A stretch of DNA of 42,251 nt, from positions 1 to 42,251 of the forward strand of contig DAOUAK010000159.1 of assembly GCA_034433695.1 (NCBI GenBank), given 5' to 3'. Below are positions 32,073-40,469 of the stretch, one piece after another. Positions within the stretch are counted from its first letter, which is position 1, and each line of letters begins with the position of its first letter. The position numbers and the translations under genes were made by a program. Origin of the DNA: JASFBA01 sp034433695 (GTDB lineage: Bacteria; Chloroflexota; Chloroflexia; DTKN01). The notes beneath the pieces were generated by a model. That model searched no databases and was not told the origin of the DNA. It saw only the letters and a list, made by a program, of their open reading frames with translations.

Positions 32073-34097
32073 TTAGCCTTCGGCCATCCGCCGCAGTTCG
32101 GCCTCGTCAATCATCGGGATATGGAGTTCCTGGGCCCGCCGGTATTTGGTCCCGCCGGGGGATTCTCCCACCACCAGGAAGTCGGTCTTCCGGGAAACGC
32201 TCTCGCTCACCTGGCCGCCGTGGGCGCGGATGTAGGCGATGGCCTCCTCGCGGGTCATCGTGGGAAGGGTCCCGGTGATGACAAAGGTACGGCCGGCCAG
32301 CGTCGGCGGGGCGGCCGGCGCGGCCCGCTCCTCGGCCAGGCGCACCCCGGCCCGCTTCAGTTTCTCCAGCAGGGCCCGGTTCCGTTCGTCGGCAAACCAC
32401 TCCACAACGGCCTGGGCGGTGAAGGGACCGATGCCGGGGATGGTCTCCAGTTCCTCCCGGGTGGCCCGGCCCAGGGCCTCCAGGCTGGGATAGTGCTCCA
32501 CCAGGAGTTCCGCCACCGTGCTCCCGACGCGGCGGATGCCCAGCGCCGAAAGGACCCGGGCCAGGGGACGCTTCTTCGAGGCGGCGATGGCCCGCAGGAG
32601 GTTTTCGGTAGCCTTTTCGGCAAAGCCCTCCAGCCGCAGGAGGTCTTCCGGGCGCAGAAAGTAGAGGTCGGCCACATCGTGCAGGAGGCCCTCCTCCACC
32701 AGCAGGGCGGCCTGCTGCCGGCCCAATCCGGCGATGTCCATCTGGTTGCGGCCGGCCCAGTACTCCACCCGGCGCACCAGTTGGGCCGGACAGGCCGGGT
32801 TCAGGCAGTAGACGGCCACCTCTTCCTCCGCCCGCACCAGCGGCCCCCCGCAGGATGGACAGGTCCGGGGCATCTCATAGGGGCGCTCGCTGCCGTCGCG
32901 CACATCGGGAATCGGCCCGACCACGTAGGGGATGACGTCGCCGGAGCGCTTGATCAGGATGCGGTCGCCGATGCGGATGTCTTTCTCCCGGATGTAATCA
33001 AAGTTGTGGAGGGTGGCCTTGCGGATGGTGGCCCCGGCCAGTTCCACCGGCTCCAGGATGGCGTAAGGGGTGACCACGCCGGTGCGCCCCACGTTGACCC
33101 CGATGTCCAGGAGGCGGGTGGTGGCCTCGCGGGCCGGGAACTTGAAGGCGATGGCCCCCCGGGGCGCCCGGCCGACCACCCCCACTTGTTCCTGGATGCG
33201 CAGGTCGTCCACCTTGATCACCAGGCCGTCGGCCTCGAAGGACAGGGTATCGCGGCGGGGAATCCAGGAAAGGCAGTACCGGACCATCTCCTCAAAGTCG
33301 TCGAAACGGGCTCGCTCGCGCACCACCGGGAAACCCAGCGCCTGGAGGTATTCCAGCGTTTCCCACTGGGAGGTGGGGATTTCCCCTTCGGCGGCGACGA
33401 TGGCATAGCACCACAACCTCAGGGGGCGGGAAGCCACTACCCGCGGGTCCAACTGGCGGAGGGTGCCGGCGGCGGCGTTGCGGGGGTTGGCAAAGGTCTT
33501 TTCCCCCTCCTCGGCCAGTTTCCGGTTCATCTTCTCAAAGTCGGCGATGGGGATGTAGGCTTCGCCGCGGACGACCAGGAAAGGCGGCACTGCCGTATCC
33601 CCGGCGACGGGGATGCGGAGCGGCAGGGTGCGTATGGTGCGCAGGTTGGCGGTGATGTCCTCCCCGACCTCGCCGTTGCCCCGGGTGGCTCCAAGGACCA
33701 GCCGGCCGTCGCGGTAGTGCAGGACCACCGTCAGGCCGTCGATCTTGGGCTCCACGGTGTAGGAAAGGCGCGTCCCCGGGGGGAGAAGCCGCAGGATCCG
33801 CTCACGCCAGGCGTAGAGGTCGTCGGTGTTGAAGGCGTTATCCAGGCTGAGGATGGGAGCCGGGTGGGTGACCCGCTCAAAGCCCTCCATCGGTTCCCCG
33901 CCGACGCGGCGGGTGGGAGAATCGGGGGTGATGAACTCGGGGTGGGCTTCCTCCAGTTCCAGGAGTTCGCGGTACAGGCGGTCGTACTCGGCGTCGCTGA
34001 TGACCGGGGAATCGAGCACGTAATAGCGATAGTTGTGAAACTCGATCTCCCGACGCAGTTCCTCGATTCGCCGGCGGACGGCCTCCTTCTCTTCCAT
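32073..34097 (-). CDS. ligA: NAD+-dependent DNA ligase LigA
   Basis: 674 residues from ATG 34097, chosen over GTG 34100 because AGGAGG lies six bases upstream of the ATG. It seals nicks during replication and repair. Domains in order: Ia (HNYRYYVLDSPVISDAEYD, the NAD site), adenylation domain with Lys118 in VEPKIDGLTVV, OB fold, zinc finger with four cysteines (CPSCGG ... CLNPAC), helix-hairpin-helix repeats (IPGIGPFTAQAV), and a C-terminal BRCT domain (LAGRTFVITGTLPTMTREEA). All catalytic motifs are present and the length is standard. It is followed by the nucleotidyltransferase-like gene after 51 bp. Confidence 0.97.
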   Translation of the reverse strand: MEEKEAVRRRIEELRREIEFHNYRYYVLDSPVISDAEYDRLYRELLELEEAHPEFITPDSPTRRVGGEPMEGFERVTHPAPILSLDNAFNTDDLYAWRERILRLLPPGTRLSYTVEPKIDGLTVVLHYRDGRLVLGATRGNGEVGEDITANLRTIRTLPLRIPVAGDTAVPPFLVVRGEAYIPIADFEKMNRKLAEEGEKTFANPRNAAAGTLRQLDPRVVASRPLRLWCYAIVAAEGEIPTSQWETLEYLQALGFPVVRERARFDDFEEMVRYCLSWIPRRDTLSFEADGLVIKVDDLRIQEQVGVVGRAPRGAIAFKFPAREATTRLLDIGVNVGRTGVVTPYAILEPVELAGATIRKATLHNFDYIREKDIRIGDRILIKRSGDVIPYVVGPIPDVRDGSERPYEMPRTCPSCGGPLVRAEEEVAVYCLNPACPAQLVRRVEYWAGRNQMDIAGLGRQQAALLVEEGLLHDVADLYFLRPEDLLRLEGFAEKATENLLRAIAASKKRPLARVLSALGIRRVGSTVAELLVEHYPSLEALGRATREELETIPGIGPFTAQAVVEWFADERNRALLEKLKRAGVRLAEERAAPAAPPTLAGRTFVITGTLPTMTREEAIAYIRAHGGQVSESVSRKTDFLVVGESPGGTKYRRAQELHIPMIDEAELRRMAEG

Positions 34098-34128
34098 CAC
34101 CGGCCCTCCTGAGTTATGTTACACCTTG

Positions 34129-34177
34129 CACGCAACACGCAACACGCATCACGCAACACGCATCACGCAACACGCGC
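34129..34177. repeat. Seven-copy heptamer tandem repeat
   Basis: Seven consecutive 7-bp units: CACGCAA, CACGCAA, CACGCAT, CACGCAA, CACGCAT, CACGCAA, CACGCGC. It fills the space between the frameshifted lipoprotein stop (34179) and the ligA ribosome site. It has no spacer structure and is not a CRISPR. It resembles the short tandemly repeated heptamers known from cyanobacteria and other filamentous bacteria. Confidence 0.9.
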
Positions 34178-34178
34178 A

Positions 34179-34732
34179 CTAAGAAATCCACACCATAATC
34201 CGGTTGCGCACCACCCAGGTTCCTCCCTCTTTGACCAGAAGCACATAGTACCCGGCACCCGCCAGCCAGTCGCTCTGGTTGCCCACATAGACCAGGGCCT
34301 GGGTCAGGTCGGAGTTGAACCCCACGCGGGAAAATTCCATAATGCCCTGAGAACCCGGATAGCGCTCGTAGAACCTTTTCCAGCCCTGGGAATCCCGAAA
34401 GATTTCCTTTACCTCCTGCTCACTGATCCACACATAGGGCAGCCGCAAGGGCAGGCGGTTCGTGAGCGTCATCGGTTCGGCGTTCCGGATGCGGAAACTG
34501 TCGAGCGTCGTCTCGGCGATGCCGGGCAAATTTCGCTGATCCTGCCAAGGTCTAAATCAAGCGTTGTGGTTCGGTTCTCGATGACGATTTGACTCGGACC
34601 GGGCAGGTACATCGCCCGAATCACCGCAGCGTAAACGGCATACTCCTCCGCCTCCAGTTCCACCGGCGTGGGAGTGCCGCCGCAGGCGACCAGCAGGCTT
34701 AGCAAGAGGACGATTCCTGCGGTCTTGCCCAT
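34179..34732 (-). pseudogene. Small lipoprotein, interrupted by one frameshift
   Basis: Two frames make one protein. The first (from ATG 34732, AGGAGG upstream) encodes a signal with lipobox LLVAC (GIVLLLSLLVACGGTPTP) and EAEEYAVYAAVIRAMYL...LDLGRISE. The second frame, ending at 34179, continues with LPGIAETTLDSFRIRN, FYERYPGSQGIMEFSRVGFN and the C-terminus GGTWVVRNRIMVWIS. The switch falls at about 34526-34533 in a run of three A on the coding strand. One more A would give ...SENLPGIAE in a single frame of ~184 residues. The family looks familiar as an uncharacterised lipoprotein. Either a true single-base deletion or a sequencing or assembly error explains this. It has its own promoter (34820-34849). 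Confidence 0.8.
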
Positions 34733-34819
34733 CGGGTCCTCCTATCGTGGGGGCCGGCAGGCCACCCGTCCGGTAGCCGGACCCCGGCCGGTAAGGTTCG
34801 GGCTTTCGCCCCAGGCCCG

Positions 34820-34849
34820 ATTATACTCCCGCCCCCGGTGGGCTGTCAA
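34820..34849 (-). promoter_or_regulatory. Promoter of the frameshifted lipoprotein gene
   Basis: Minus strand TTGACA (34849-34844), 18-bp spacer, TATAAT (34825-34820), about 80 nt before ATG 34732. Both hexamers are perfect. It also shows that the minE transcript should end before this point; no obvious terminator hairpin with a U run was seen between 34733 and 34940. Confidence 0.75.
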
Positions 34850-34940
34850 AGAGACCGGCCTCCCCACGATTTCGATCCGGCCGGGGTCTTGTTGTACCTC
34901 CCGGTCCATCGGTTTTGCTCCGGGTCCGGCGAGGGCAGGC

Positions 34941-35195
34941 TCAGCGCAGGGCCGTCCGTCGTACCGGGATGTTGGCCACCAGCCGGTCCTGACGCTCGCT
35001 GCGGGTGATGTGCACTTCGATGCCGTTGTGGTCCACTTCCACATACTTGGAGATGACGGAGAGGATTTCGCTTTTGAGCGTCTCCAGGAGTTGCGGGGAA
35101 AAGCCCCGGTCGTGAACCAGGACGAGTTGCAGCCGCTCCTTGGCGATGGCCGAACTCTTGGGGCGGCGTCCGAAGAGTTTGCGCACGGCTTCCAC
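34941..35195 (-). CDS. minE: Cell division topological factor MinE
   Basis: 84 residues from GTG 35195 (GGAGG seven bases upstream). The N-terminal anti-MinCD region includes AIAKERLQLVLVHDRG, the typical AKERLQxxLxHDR motif. The C-terminal part (LETLKSEILSVISKYV, EVDHNGIEVHITRSERQD) is the topological-specificity domain. It drives MinD ATP hydrolysis and release from the membrane, producing pole-to-pole oscillation that keeps the division ring at mid-cell. It is 49 bp after minD and last in the cluster. Confidence 0.95.
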   Translation of the reverse strand: MEAVRKLFGRRPKSSAIAKERLQLVLVHDRGFSPQLLETLKSEILSVISKYVEVDHNGIEVHITRSERQDRLVANIPVRRTALR

Positions 35196-35244
35196 AGTTC
35201 AACCTCCGTTTCAGGCTACGGGCCACTCCCGGCTACGGGGAAGC

Positions 35245-36051
35245 CTACGACGGGGCCGGACTCCGGCGACCCATCCAGCGGACCAGCCGGTCCAGGAGCG
35301 ACGGTTCCTCCGGCAGGGTGATGGGCACATCCTCACCCATCAGCCGGCGGGCGATCTGGAGAAAGGCCTGGCCGGCCGGCGAGCGGTTCTCCAGCACCAC
35401 GGGGACCCCCCGGTTGGTGGAGATGAGGATGTGGCCGTCCTCCGGGACGATTCCCAGGAGGGGAATCGCCAGAATCTCTCCCACATCCTCCACGCTGAGC
35501 ATTTCCCCCCGCCGCACCAGCGCCATGTTCAGGCGGTTGATGACGAGTTGCGGCACGCCCTTTTCCTCGGCCTCCACCAGGCCGATGATGCGGTCGGCGT
35601 CGCGCACGGCCGAGACCTCCGGCGTGGTGATGATTACCACCTCGTCGGCCCCGGCCACGGCATTCTTGAAGCCCTGCTCGATGCCGGCCGGGCTGTCGAT
35701 GAGGATAAAGTCGAATTCTCCCCGCAACTGGCGACAGACTTCGATCATATCGGCCGGACTCACCGCCGTCTTGTCCCGCGTCTGGGCGGCCGGAAGCAGG
35801 TAGAGGTCGGGAAGACGTTTGTCTTTGATCATGGCCTGTCGGAGCCGGCAGCGTCCTTCCACGACGTCCACCAGGTCGTAGACGATGCGGTTTTCCAGCC
35901 CCATCACGATGTCCAGATTGCGCAGGCCGATGTCCACATCAATCGCCACCACCCGCTGCCCCAGCATGGCCAGGGCGGTGGCCAGGTTGGCGGTCGCCGT
36001 GGTCTTGCCCACGCCTCCTTTCCCCGAGGTAATGGTGATAACCTTGGCCAT
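35245..36051 (-). CDS. minD: Septum site-determining ATPase MinD
   Basis: 268 residues from ATG 36051, chosen for AGGAGG upstream and the conserved MAKVITITSGKGGVGKTT start; the frame to 36099 adds 16 unsupported residues. Deviant Walker A has Lys11 and Lys16. Other ParA-family motifs: VVAIDVDIGLRNLD, ILIDSPAGIEQGF and the late VINRLN. The C-terminal amphipathic helix LLDRLVRWMGRR is the membrane-targeting sequence. It binds the membrane with ATP, recruits MinC and is released by MinE. It has its own promoter at 36088-36116. Confidence 0.96.
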   Translation of the reverse strand: MAKVITITSGKGGVGKTTATANLATALAMLGQRVVAIDVDIGLRNLDIVMGLENRIVYDLVDVVEGRCRLRQAMIKDKRLPDLYLLPAAQTRDKTAVSPADMIEVCRQLRGEFDFILIDSPAGIEQGFKNAVAGADEVVIITTPEVSAVRDADRIIGLVEAEEKGVPQLVINRLNMALVRRGEMLSVEDVGEILAIPLLGIVPEDGHILISTNRGVPVVLENRSPAGQAFLQIARRLMGEDVPITLPEEPSLLDRLVRWMGRRSPAPS

Positions 36052-36087
36052 TCTGCATCCTCCTGAAAAACGCCGGATGATGCTCCT

Positions 36088-36116
36088 TTTATACCTCAAA
36101 AAGCGATTTTAGTCAA
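36088..36116 (-). promoter_or_regulatory. Internal promoter for minD-minE
   Basis: Minus strand TTGACT (36116-36111), 17-bp spacer, TATAAA (36093-36088), in an AT-rich 156-bp gap between minC and minD, the most AT-rich stretch nearby. It would let minDE be made apart from the mre-mrdA-minC transcript. Confidence 0.75.
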
Positions 36117-36207
36117 AAATCTTGCTTCTCATCCTATATCACCCGTAACAAAAACACAAGTGCCCAAACTTACGATACGGTTACAGTCCCGCCCCCCGCG
36201 CCGGCGG

Positions 36208-36894
36208 TTATCCCCGCCGGAAGGCATCCCAGGGTTCGACGACGATGCGTCCGCCCTCGATATGCGCCACCTCCGGGCCGGCCGAAGGGGCGCTTTCCTC
36301 CGGAGGACGGGCGGCCAGGCCGGCGATGCGCAACTGGGTGGGGGCCAGTTCCAGGGCGCAGACGATGGCCCGCTCGTCGCCGATGGCCCCGGCATGGACC
36401 AGGCCCCGCAGCCGGCCCCAGACCACGATGTCGCCTCCGGCAATCACTTCGGCCCCCGGGTTGACGTCGCCGACGACGGTGATGGCCCCGTGGTGGCGAA
36501 ACGATTGCCCGGAGCGGACGGTGCGGGTGATAAAGAGGGCGTCGGTGCTGGCCGAGGGGCGCTGGGGGGACTCGGGTGGGGGCGCCGGGGCCGCGCTCGA
36601 GGGGACGGAGCGCAGCCCGGCCTCCCGGATGGCCCCACGGCTCTGGCGGTTGTCCGTGCCCAGGGCCCGCAGTTCCACCCCCCACTTCTCCAGGAGGGCG
36701 GCCAGCGCCAGCACTTCATCCCGGTTCAACTCCCGGTTGCCCACGTCCACCATCAGGCTGGCCCCACGGAAAAAGCCCTCGCCGCGCTGCAACTGCCGCT
36801 CCAGGCCGGCCAGAATTTCCGCAAACGGGGCCTCCTCGTCCAGGAAGAGACGTAAACCCTGCCGTTCGCCCTTGAGCCGAACTTTTTCTTCCAT
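36208..36894 (-). CDS. minC: Septum site-determining protein MinC
   Basis: 228 residues, ATG 36894 with AGGAG upstream that overlaps the mrdA stop area (11-bp gap). N-terminal domain (~1-100): KGERQGLRLFLDEEAPFAEIL...GASLMVDVGNREL, an FtsZ inhibitor. A Pro/Ala linker (~101-120) leads to the C-terminal right-handed beta helix: VRSGQSFRHHGAITVVGDVNPGAEVIAGGDIVVWG and LRGLVHAGAIGDERA, then QLRIAGL, which binds MinD. Length is normal. Placement at the end of the mre-mrdA block links wall elongation and division-site control. Confidence 0.93.
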   Translation of the reverse strand: MEEKVRLKGERQGLRLFLDEEAPFAEILAGLERQLQRGEGFFRGASLMVDVGNRELNRDEVLALAALLEKWGVELRALGTDNRQSRGAIREAGLRSVPSSAAPAPPPESPQRPSASTDALFITRTVRSGQSFRHHGAITVVGDVNPGAEVIAGGDIVVWGRLRGLVHAGAIGDERAIVCALELAPTQLRIAGLAARPPEESAPSAGPEVAHIEGGRIVVEPWDAFRRG

Positions 36895-36905
36895 TCGCCC
36901 GCTCC

Positions 36906-39038
36906 TTATCGGCTGAAATAGTAATTCACAATGTCTACCACGGCCGGCAACGCCACCCGGCTGCCCTCGCCACCCCCCTCAACCAGCACCACGACGGCCA
37001 GTTGCGGGTCCTCGTAGGGAGCAAAGGCCACAAACCAGGCGTGGGCCTGACGGATGCCCGGACGCAGAAAAGGCCCGAACTCCGCCGACCCGGTCTTGCC
37101 GGCTATCGGCACCACCGCGTTCCGGGCATAGGCGTTGTACGATTCGCTCACCACCCGGCGCATCCCCTGCCGCACCAACTCCAGGTACTCTGCATCCACC
37201 GGCACCCGGCGGATCACCTCCGGCTGAAATTCCCGGACGATGCCTCCCTCTCTGTCCAGCACCCGCAGCAGCAACTGGGGACGGTAGAGGGTGCCACCGT
37301 TGGCCACGGCTGCCGCCGCGTTGAGCACCTGGAGCGGCGTGGCCAGGATGTTTCCCTGGCCGATGGCCATATTGTACACATCCCCCTGCACCCACGGTTC
37401 ACCCAGCACTTCCTCCTTCCACTGCGGCGTCGGGAGAAGGCCCGCCGCCTCGCCGGGGAAACCCAGCCCAACTTCCCCATAGCCAAAGGCCCGGGCATAA
37501 CGCACCAGGCGCTCGACCCCCAGGCCGTCCTGGTAGTTGTTTTCCGGCGTTCCCCCAGCCACGGTGAAGAAAAAGACGTTGCAGGAGTGCTGGATGCCGG
37601 CCACGACATCCTGCCAGCCGTGCCCGCTCCGTAGCCAGCAGGGAAAGACCTGTGGGGGAAGGGTGGGATCGTAGCGGTTGGGCACCAGAAGGTAGCCGGG
37701 GTCGTAGATGCGCGTCCTGGGGGTGATCACCCCCTCCTGCAGCCCGGCCGAGGCCACCACCAGTTTGAAGGTGGACCCCGGCGGAAACTCCCCGCCGATG
37801 GCCCGGTTGAACAGGGGATGGTGGGGGTCCTCCAGGAGGCCCCGGAGCGCCGCAGCATCGGTTCCCCGGACAAAGATGTTGTTCTCATAGGTCGGCAGGC
37901 TGACCATGGCCAGAATCTGCCCGTTGCGAGGGTCCATCAGGATGGCCACGCCGCTGTAGATCGGCCGGTAGTAGGAAGGGCGGTTGCGGTTGGCCTGCTC
38001 GATGTACGATTGCAGGATTTCGGTGACCTTTTCCTGGAGTTCGGTGTCCAGCGTCAGGACGATGTCGTAGCCGGGCTGGGCCGGCTCCTCCCGGAAGGGT
38101 GCGCCCACCGGATGGCCGGATGCGTCCACCTGGATTTCCCGGAAGCCCAGTTTCCCCCGCAGGAGGTCCTCATAGGCCCGCTCGGCCCCCACCTTGCCCA
38201 GGGAATCGCTTTCCAGGTAACGCTGCGGCAGCCCGCTCCGAGGATCGGGGTTAAGGGAAGCGAATTCCTCCGGGCTGATGCGGCCGATGTAGCCGACCAC
38301 ATGGGCCGTCAGTGAGCCTGTGGGGTAGATGCGGCGCGGCTCGACCTGGACAAAGACGCCGGGAAAATCCTGCCGGTGTTCCTCCAGGACCAGGGCCCGG
38401 TCGCGGGGGACGTCGCTCTGGAGGAGCACCGGCAGGTAGGGCGGGCCGGCGTTTTCCCGGAGGGCCTCTTCCAGGCGGTTCGTGTAGGTGAGGCCGGCCG
38501 TGTCGGAAATATACCCCCGCAGCCACACGGCTTCTTCCTCGTCCAGATGCAGGGTCAGGGTAAAAGGAGACATCTCCTGCGGGGGGACAATCCCGCTCCC
38601 CCCTTCTTCCGGCGCCAACGTGCCCACCCGGCCGGCCAGCCAGGCGTAAAGCACCCGGCGCTTCTCTTCCCCCAGGAGCCGGGGATTGCCCCGGAGCGTT
38701 CCTGAACACTCCAGCAGGACGCAGAGGCGGTCCAGCATCCGTTCCCGCTCCGCGCCTTTGGGCAGGTCTTCCACCATGGCCAGGACGGAGAAACTGGGGA
38801 TGTTATCGGCCAGCACCCGCCCCGTTCGGTCAAAGATGCGCCCCCGCAAAGGGGAAATCGGCAACGTGCGCCGCCGGTTGATCTCGGCTGCCTGACGGTA
38901 GCGCGCCCCTTCCACGATCTGGAGATACCACAGCCGCGAGGCCACCAGGACAAAGAGGGCCAGGAGAAAGAAACGGCCGATCCCCAGGCGCAGGAAGAAA
39001 CTCTGCTTCTTCGAAAGCACCGGATTCCCCTCAGCCAT
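36906..39038 (-). CDS. mrdA: Penicillin-binding protein 2 (elongation transpeptidase MrdA)
   Basis: 710 residues, class B PBP. One N-terminal transmembrane segment (LGIGRFFLLALFVLVASRL), pedestal motif SPLRGRIFDRTGRVLADN, then the transpeptidase domain: SxxK with Ser422-Lys425 (PPGSTFKLV), SxN in IQHSCNVFF, and KTG with Lys648 (AGKTGSAEFG). It cross-links peptidoglycan in the elongasome with MreB/C/D and RodA. rodA is not in the window. The start is uncertain: GTG 39020 has a better site (GAGGGG, six bases) and would remove six residues. mreD ends 4 bp before. Confidence 0.94.
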   Translation of the reverse strand: MAEGNPVLSKKQSFFLRLGIGRFFLLALFVLVASRLWYLQIVEGARYRQAAEINRRRTLPISPLRGRIFDRTGRVLADNIPSFSVLAMVEDLPKGAERERMLDRLCVLLECSGTLRGNPRLLGEEKRRVLYAWLAGRVGTLAPEEGGSGIVPPQEMSPFTLTLHLDEEEAVWLRGYISDTAGLTYTNRLEEALRENAGPPYLPVLLQSDVPRDRALVLEEHRQDFPGVFVQVEPRRIYPTGSLTAHVVGYIGRISPEEFASLNPDPRSGLPQRYLESDSLGKVGAERAYEDLLRGKLGFREIQVDASGHPVGAPFREEPAQPGYDIVLTLDTELQEKVTEILQSYIEQANRNRPSYYRPIYSGVAILMDPRNGQILAMVSLPTYENNIFVRGTDAAALRGLLEDPHHPLFNRAIGGEFPPGSTFKLVVASAGLQEGVITPRTRIYDPGYLLVPNRYDPTLPPQVFPCWLRSGHGWQDVVAGIQHSCNVFFFTVAGGTPENNYQDGLGVERLVRYARAFGYGEVGLGFPGEAAGLLPTPQWKEEVLGEPWVQGDVYNMAIGQGNILATPLQVLNAAAAVANGGTLYRPQLLLRVLDREGGIVREFQPEVIRRVPVDAEYLELVRQGMRRVVSESYNAYARNAVVPIAGKTGSAEFGPFLRPGIRQAHAWFVAFAPYEDPQLAVVVLVEGGGEGSRVALPAVVDIVNYYFSR

Positions 39039-39042
39039 CCAC

Positions 39043-39597
39043 TCAAGCGAGCCGACGGCGCGTTCGCCGGTCCAGCCGGTCCAGGAGCCAGTACACCGGG
39101 AGCATCAGGGCCGCCTCCACCAGGGAAAGGGGCAGGACCTCATACCGGAGCGTGCCGCCCCAGGCCACCGCCTGGCCGAAAAGCCGGGCGAGCAGGAGGA
39201 GCAGGAGGTGATAGGCCCAGGTTCCCAGGAACGCTCCCGCTACGGGAAAGAGCAAGTTCCCCCGGTAGAAGGGGGCGCCCAGCCAACTCAGGGCCACGAC
39301 CGTAAGCAGGAGGGCCAGGGCCTGGCCGCCCAGGGGAAAGGCAGAAAGGATGTCCAGCGCCAGTCCTCCGCCGAAGGCGACGATGGCCCCCTCCGCGCTT
39401 CCCCGTACCATCCCCCAGGCCAGGGCGATCAGGAAGACCAGGTCGGGTCGCACCCCCAGCCAGGGGAGGCGCGGCATCGGGCCGGCCTGGACCAGGGCCA
39501 GGAGAAGGGCAACCAGCATAATTCCGTAGACCACCCGGACCTCACCGCCGGCGAAAGACCCCTCCGCCGGCCAGACGCTGGGCTCCACGCGCCCCAA
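39043..39597 (-). CDS. mreD: Rod shape-determining membrane protein MreD
   Basis: 184 residues by the TTG at 39597, which immediately follows the mreC stop (39598-39600). An internal GTG near 39540 (start of VRVVYGIMLVALLL) may be the true start because the first ~20 residues do not look like MreD. About five or six hydrophobic helices follow: GIMLVALLLALVQAG, PDLVFLIALAWGMV, AIVAFGGGLALDILSAFPLG, the LGTWAYHLLLLLLARLFG region and LSLVEAALMLPVYWLLDRL. It is an inner-membrane part of the elongasome. The family call relies on topology, the DILS segment and gene order. Confidence 0.88.
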   Translation of the reverse strand: MGRVEPSVWPAEGSFAGGEVRVVYGIMLVALLLALVQAGPMPRLPWLGVRPDLVFLIALAWGMVRGSAEGAIVAFGGGLALDILSAFPLGGQALALLLTVVALSWLGAPFYRGNLLFPVAGAFLGTWAYHLLLLLLARLFGQAVAWGGTLRYEVLPLSLVEAALMLPVYWLLDRLDRRTRRRLA

Positions 39598-40434
39598 TCA
39601 GGGCGACTTGCTCCCCAGAACGATGGAAACCCACTCCAGCCGCTCGAAATCCACGGCCGGTACAAGTTCTACCTGCTGATGCAGGTCCGCCACCGTTACC
39701 AGGTGGAGGATACGGCCGATCGGAATGCCCGGAGGAAAGCCCTCCTCCTCAAAGGGCGGCAGACGCAGGCCCGAGGTGAGCACCCAATCGCCCTCGTGAA
39801 GGACCGCCCCCTGGGGCAGGTAGCGCATGATGAGGCGAGTACCCTCCTGCCAGCGCCCGTCCACGATGCCGGTGGGCCGGCCCTCGGTCTGGACGACGGC
39901 GCTTATGGAACTGCCGATATCGGTGATGAGGAGGACGTCGGCGGCGTTGGGGTAAACCCGGATGACCCGCCCCACCAGGCCGGCCGGGGCGATGACCGCC
40001 ATGCCCTCCCGGACCTCCGGGGGCGTTTCGCGGGCGGTCCAGCCGACCCGCAGGGTTTGCTGCCAGCCGGTGGGATCCCGCCCGATGACCTCCGCCTCCA
40101 GGAGTTCCAGTTCCGGATAGCGATCCCGCAGCCCCAGGAGGGCACGGAATTCCTGGTTTTCATGCTCGATTTCCCGATAGCGGAGGTTTTCGGTGGTCAG
40201 TTGTTCCACCACCGCCCACAGGCGCTTGTTCTCCTCCTGGAGCCGTTCCGCCTCCCGCAGGCGCTCCCAGAAGTCGCCGGCCTCTTCTCCGCCGGCGTAA
40301 AAGGCGCGCTGAAGCGGGCCGAGGACCCAGGCAAGTGCCCCCTTGACCATCCCCAACCCGGCCACCCGGTCGGCCAGGAGCAAGAGCAGGCATACGGCCA
40401 CCAGGACCAGGATCAGAACGGTTGAACGGCGCAT
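39598..40434 (-). CDS. mreC: Rod shape-determining protein MreC
   Basis: 278 residues from ATG 40434 (CAGGGGG upstream); a TTG at 40455 would add seven residues. One transmembrane helix (STVLILVLVAVCLLLLLAD), a coiled coil (~60-100: LQEENKRLWAVVEQLTTENLRYREIEHENQEF), then the beta-rich MreC domain (AEVIGRDPTGWQQTLRVG, GLVGRVIRV, VLTSGLRLPPFEEEGFPPG, IPIGRI). It links cytoplasmic MreB to PBP2 outside. It lies 35 bp after mreB. Confidence 0.95.
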   Translation of the reverse strand: MRRSTVLILVLVAVCLLLLLADRVAGLGMVKGALAWVLGPLQRAFYAGGEEAGDFWERLREAERLQEENKRLWAVVEQLTTENLRYREIEHENQEFRALLGLRDRYPELELLEAEVIGRDPTGWQQTLRVGWTARETPPEVREGMAVIAPAGLVGRVIRVYPNAADVLLITDIGSSISAVVQTEGRPTGIVDGRWQEGTRLIMRYLPQGAVLHEGDWVLTSGLRLPPFEEEGFPPGIPIGRILHLVTVADLHQQVELVPAVDFERLEWVSIVLGSKSP

Positions 40435-40469
40435 CACGGCCCCCTGCAGGAGCAATGCGGGTGGTTGCC

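Noticed and set aside
34129..34177. CRISPR array
   Set aside because: The units are 7 bp, contiguous and without spacers.
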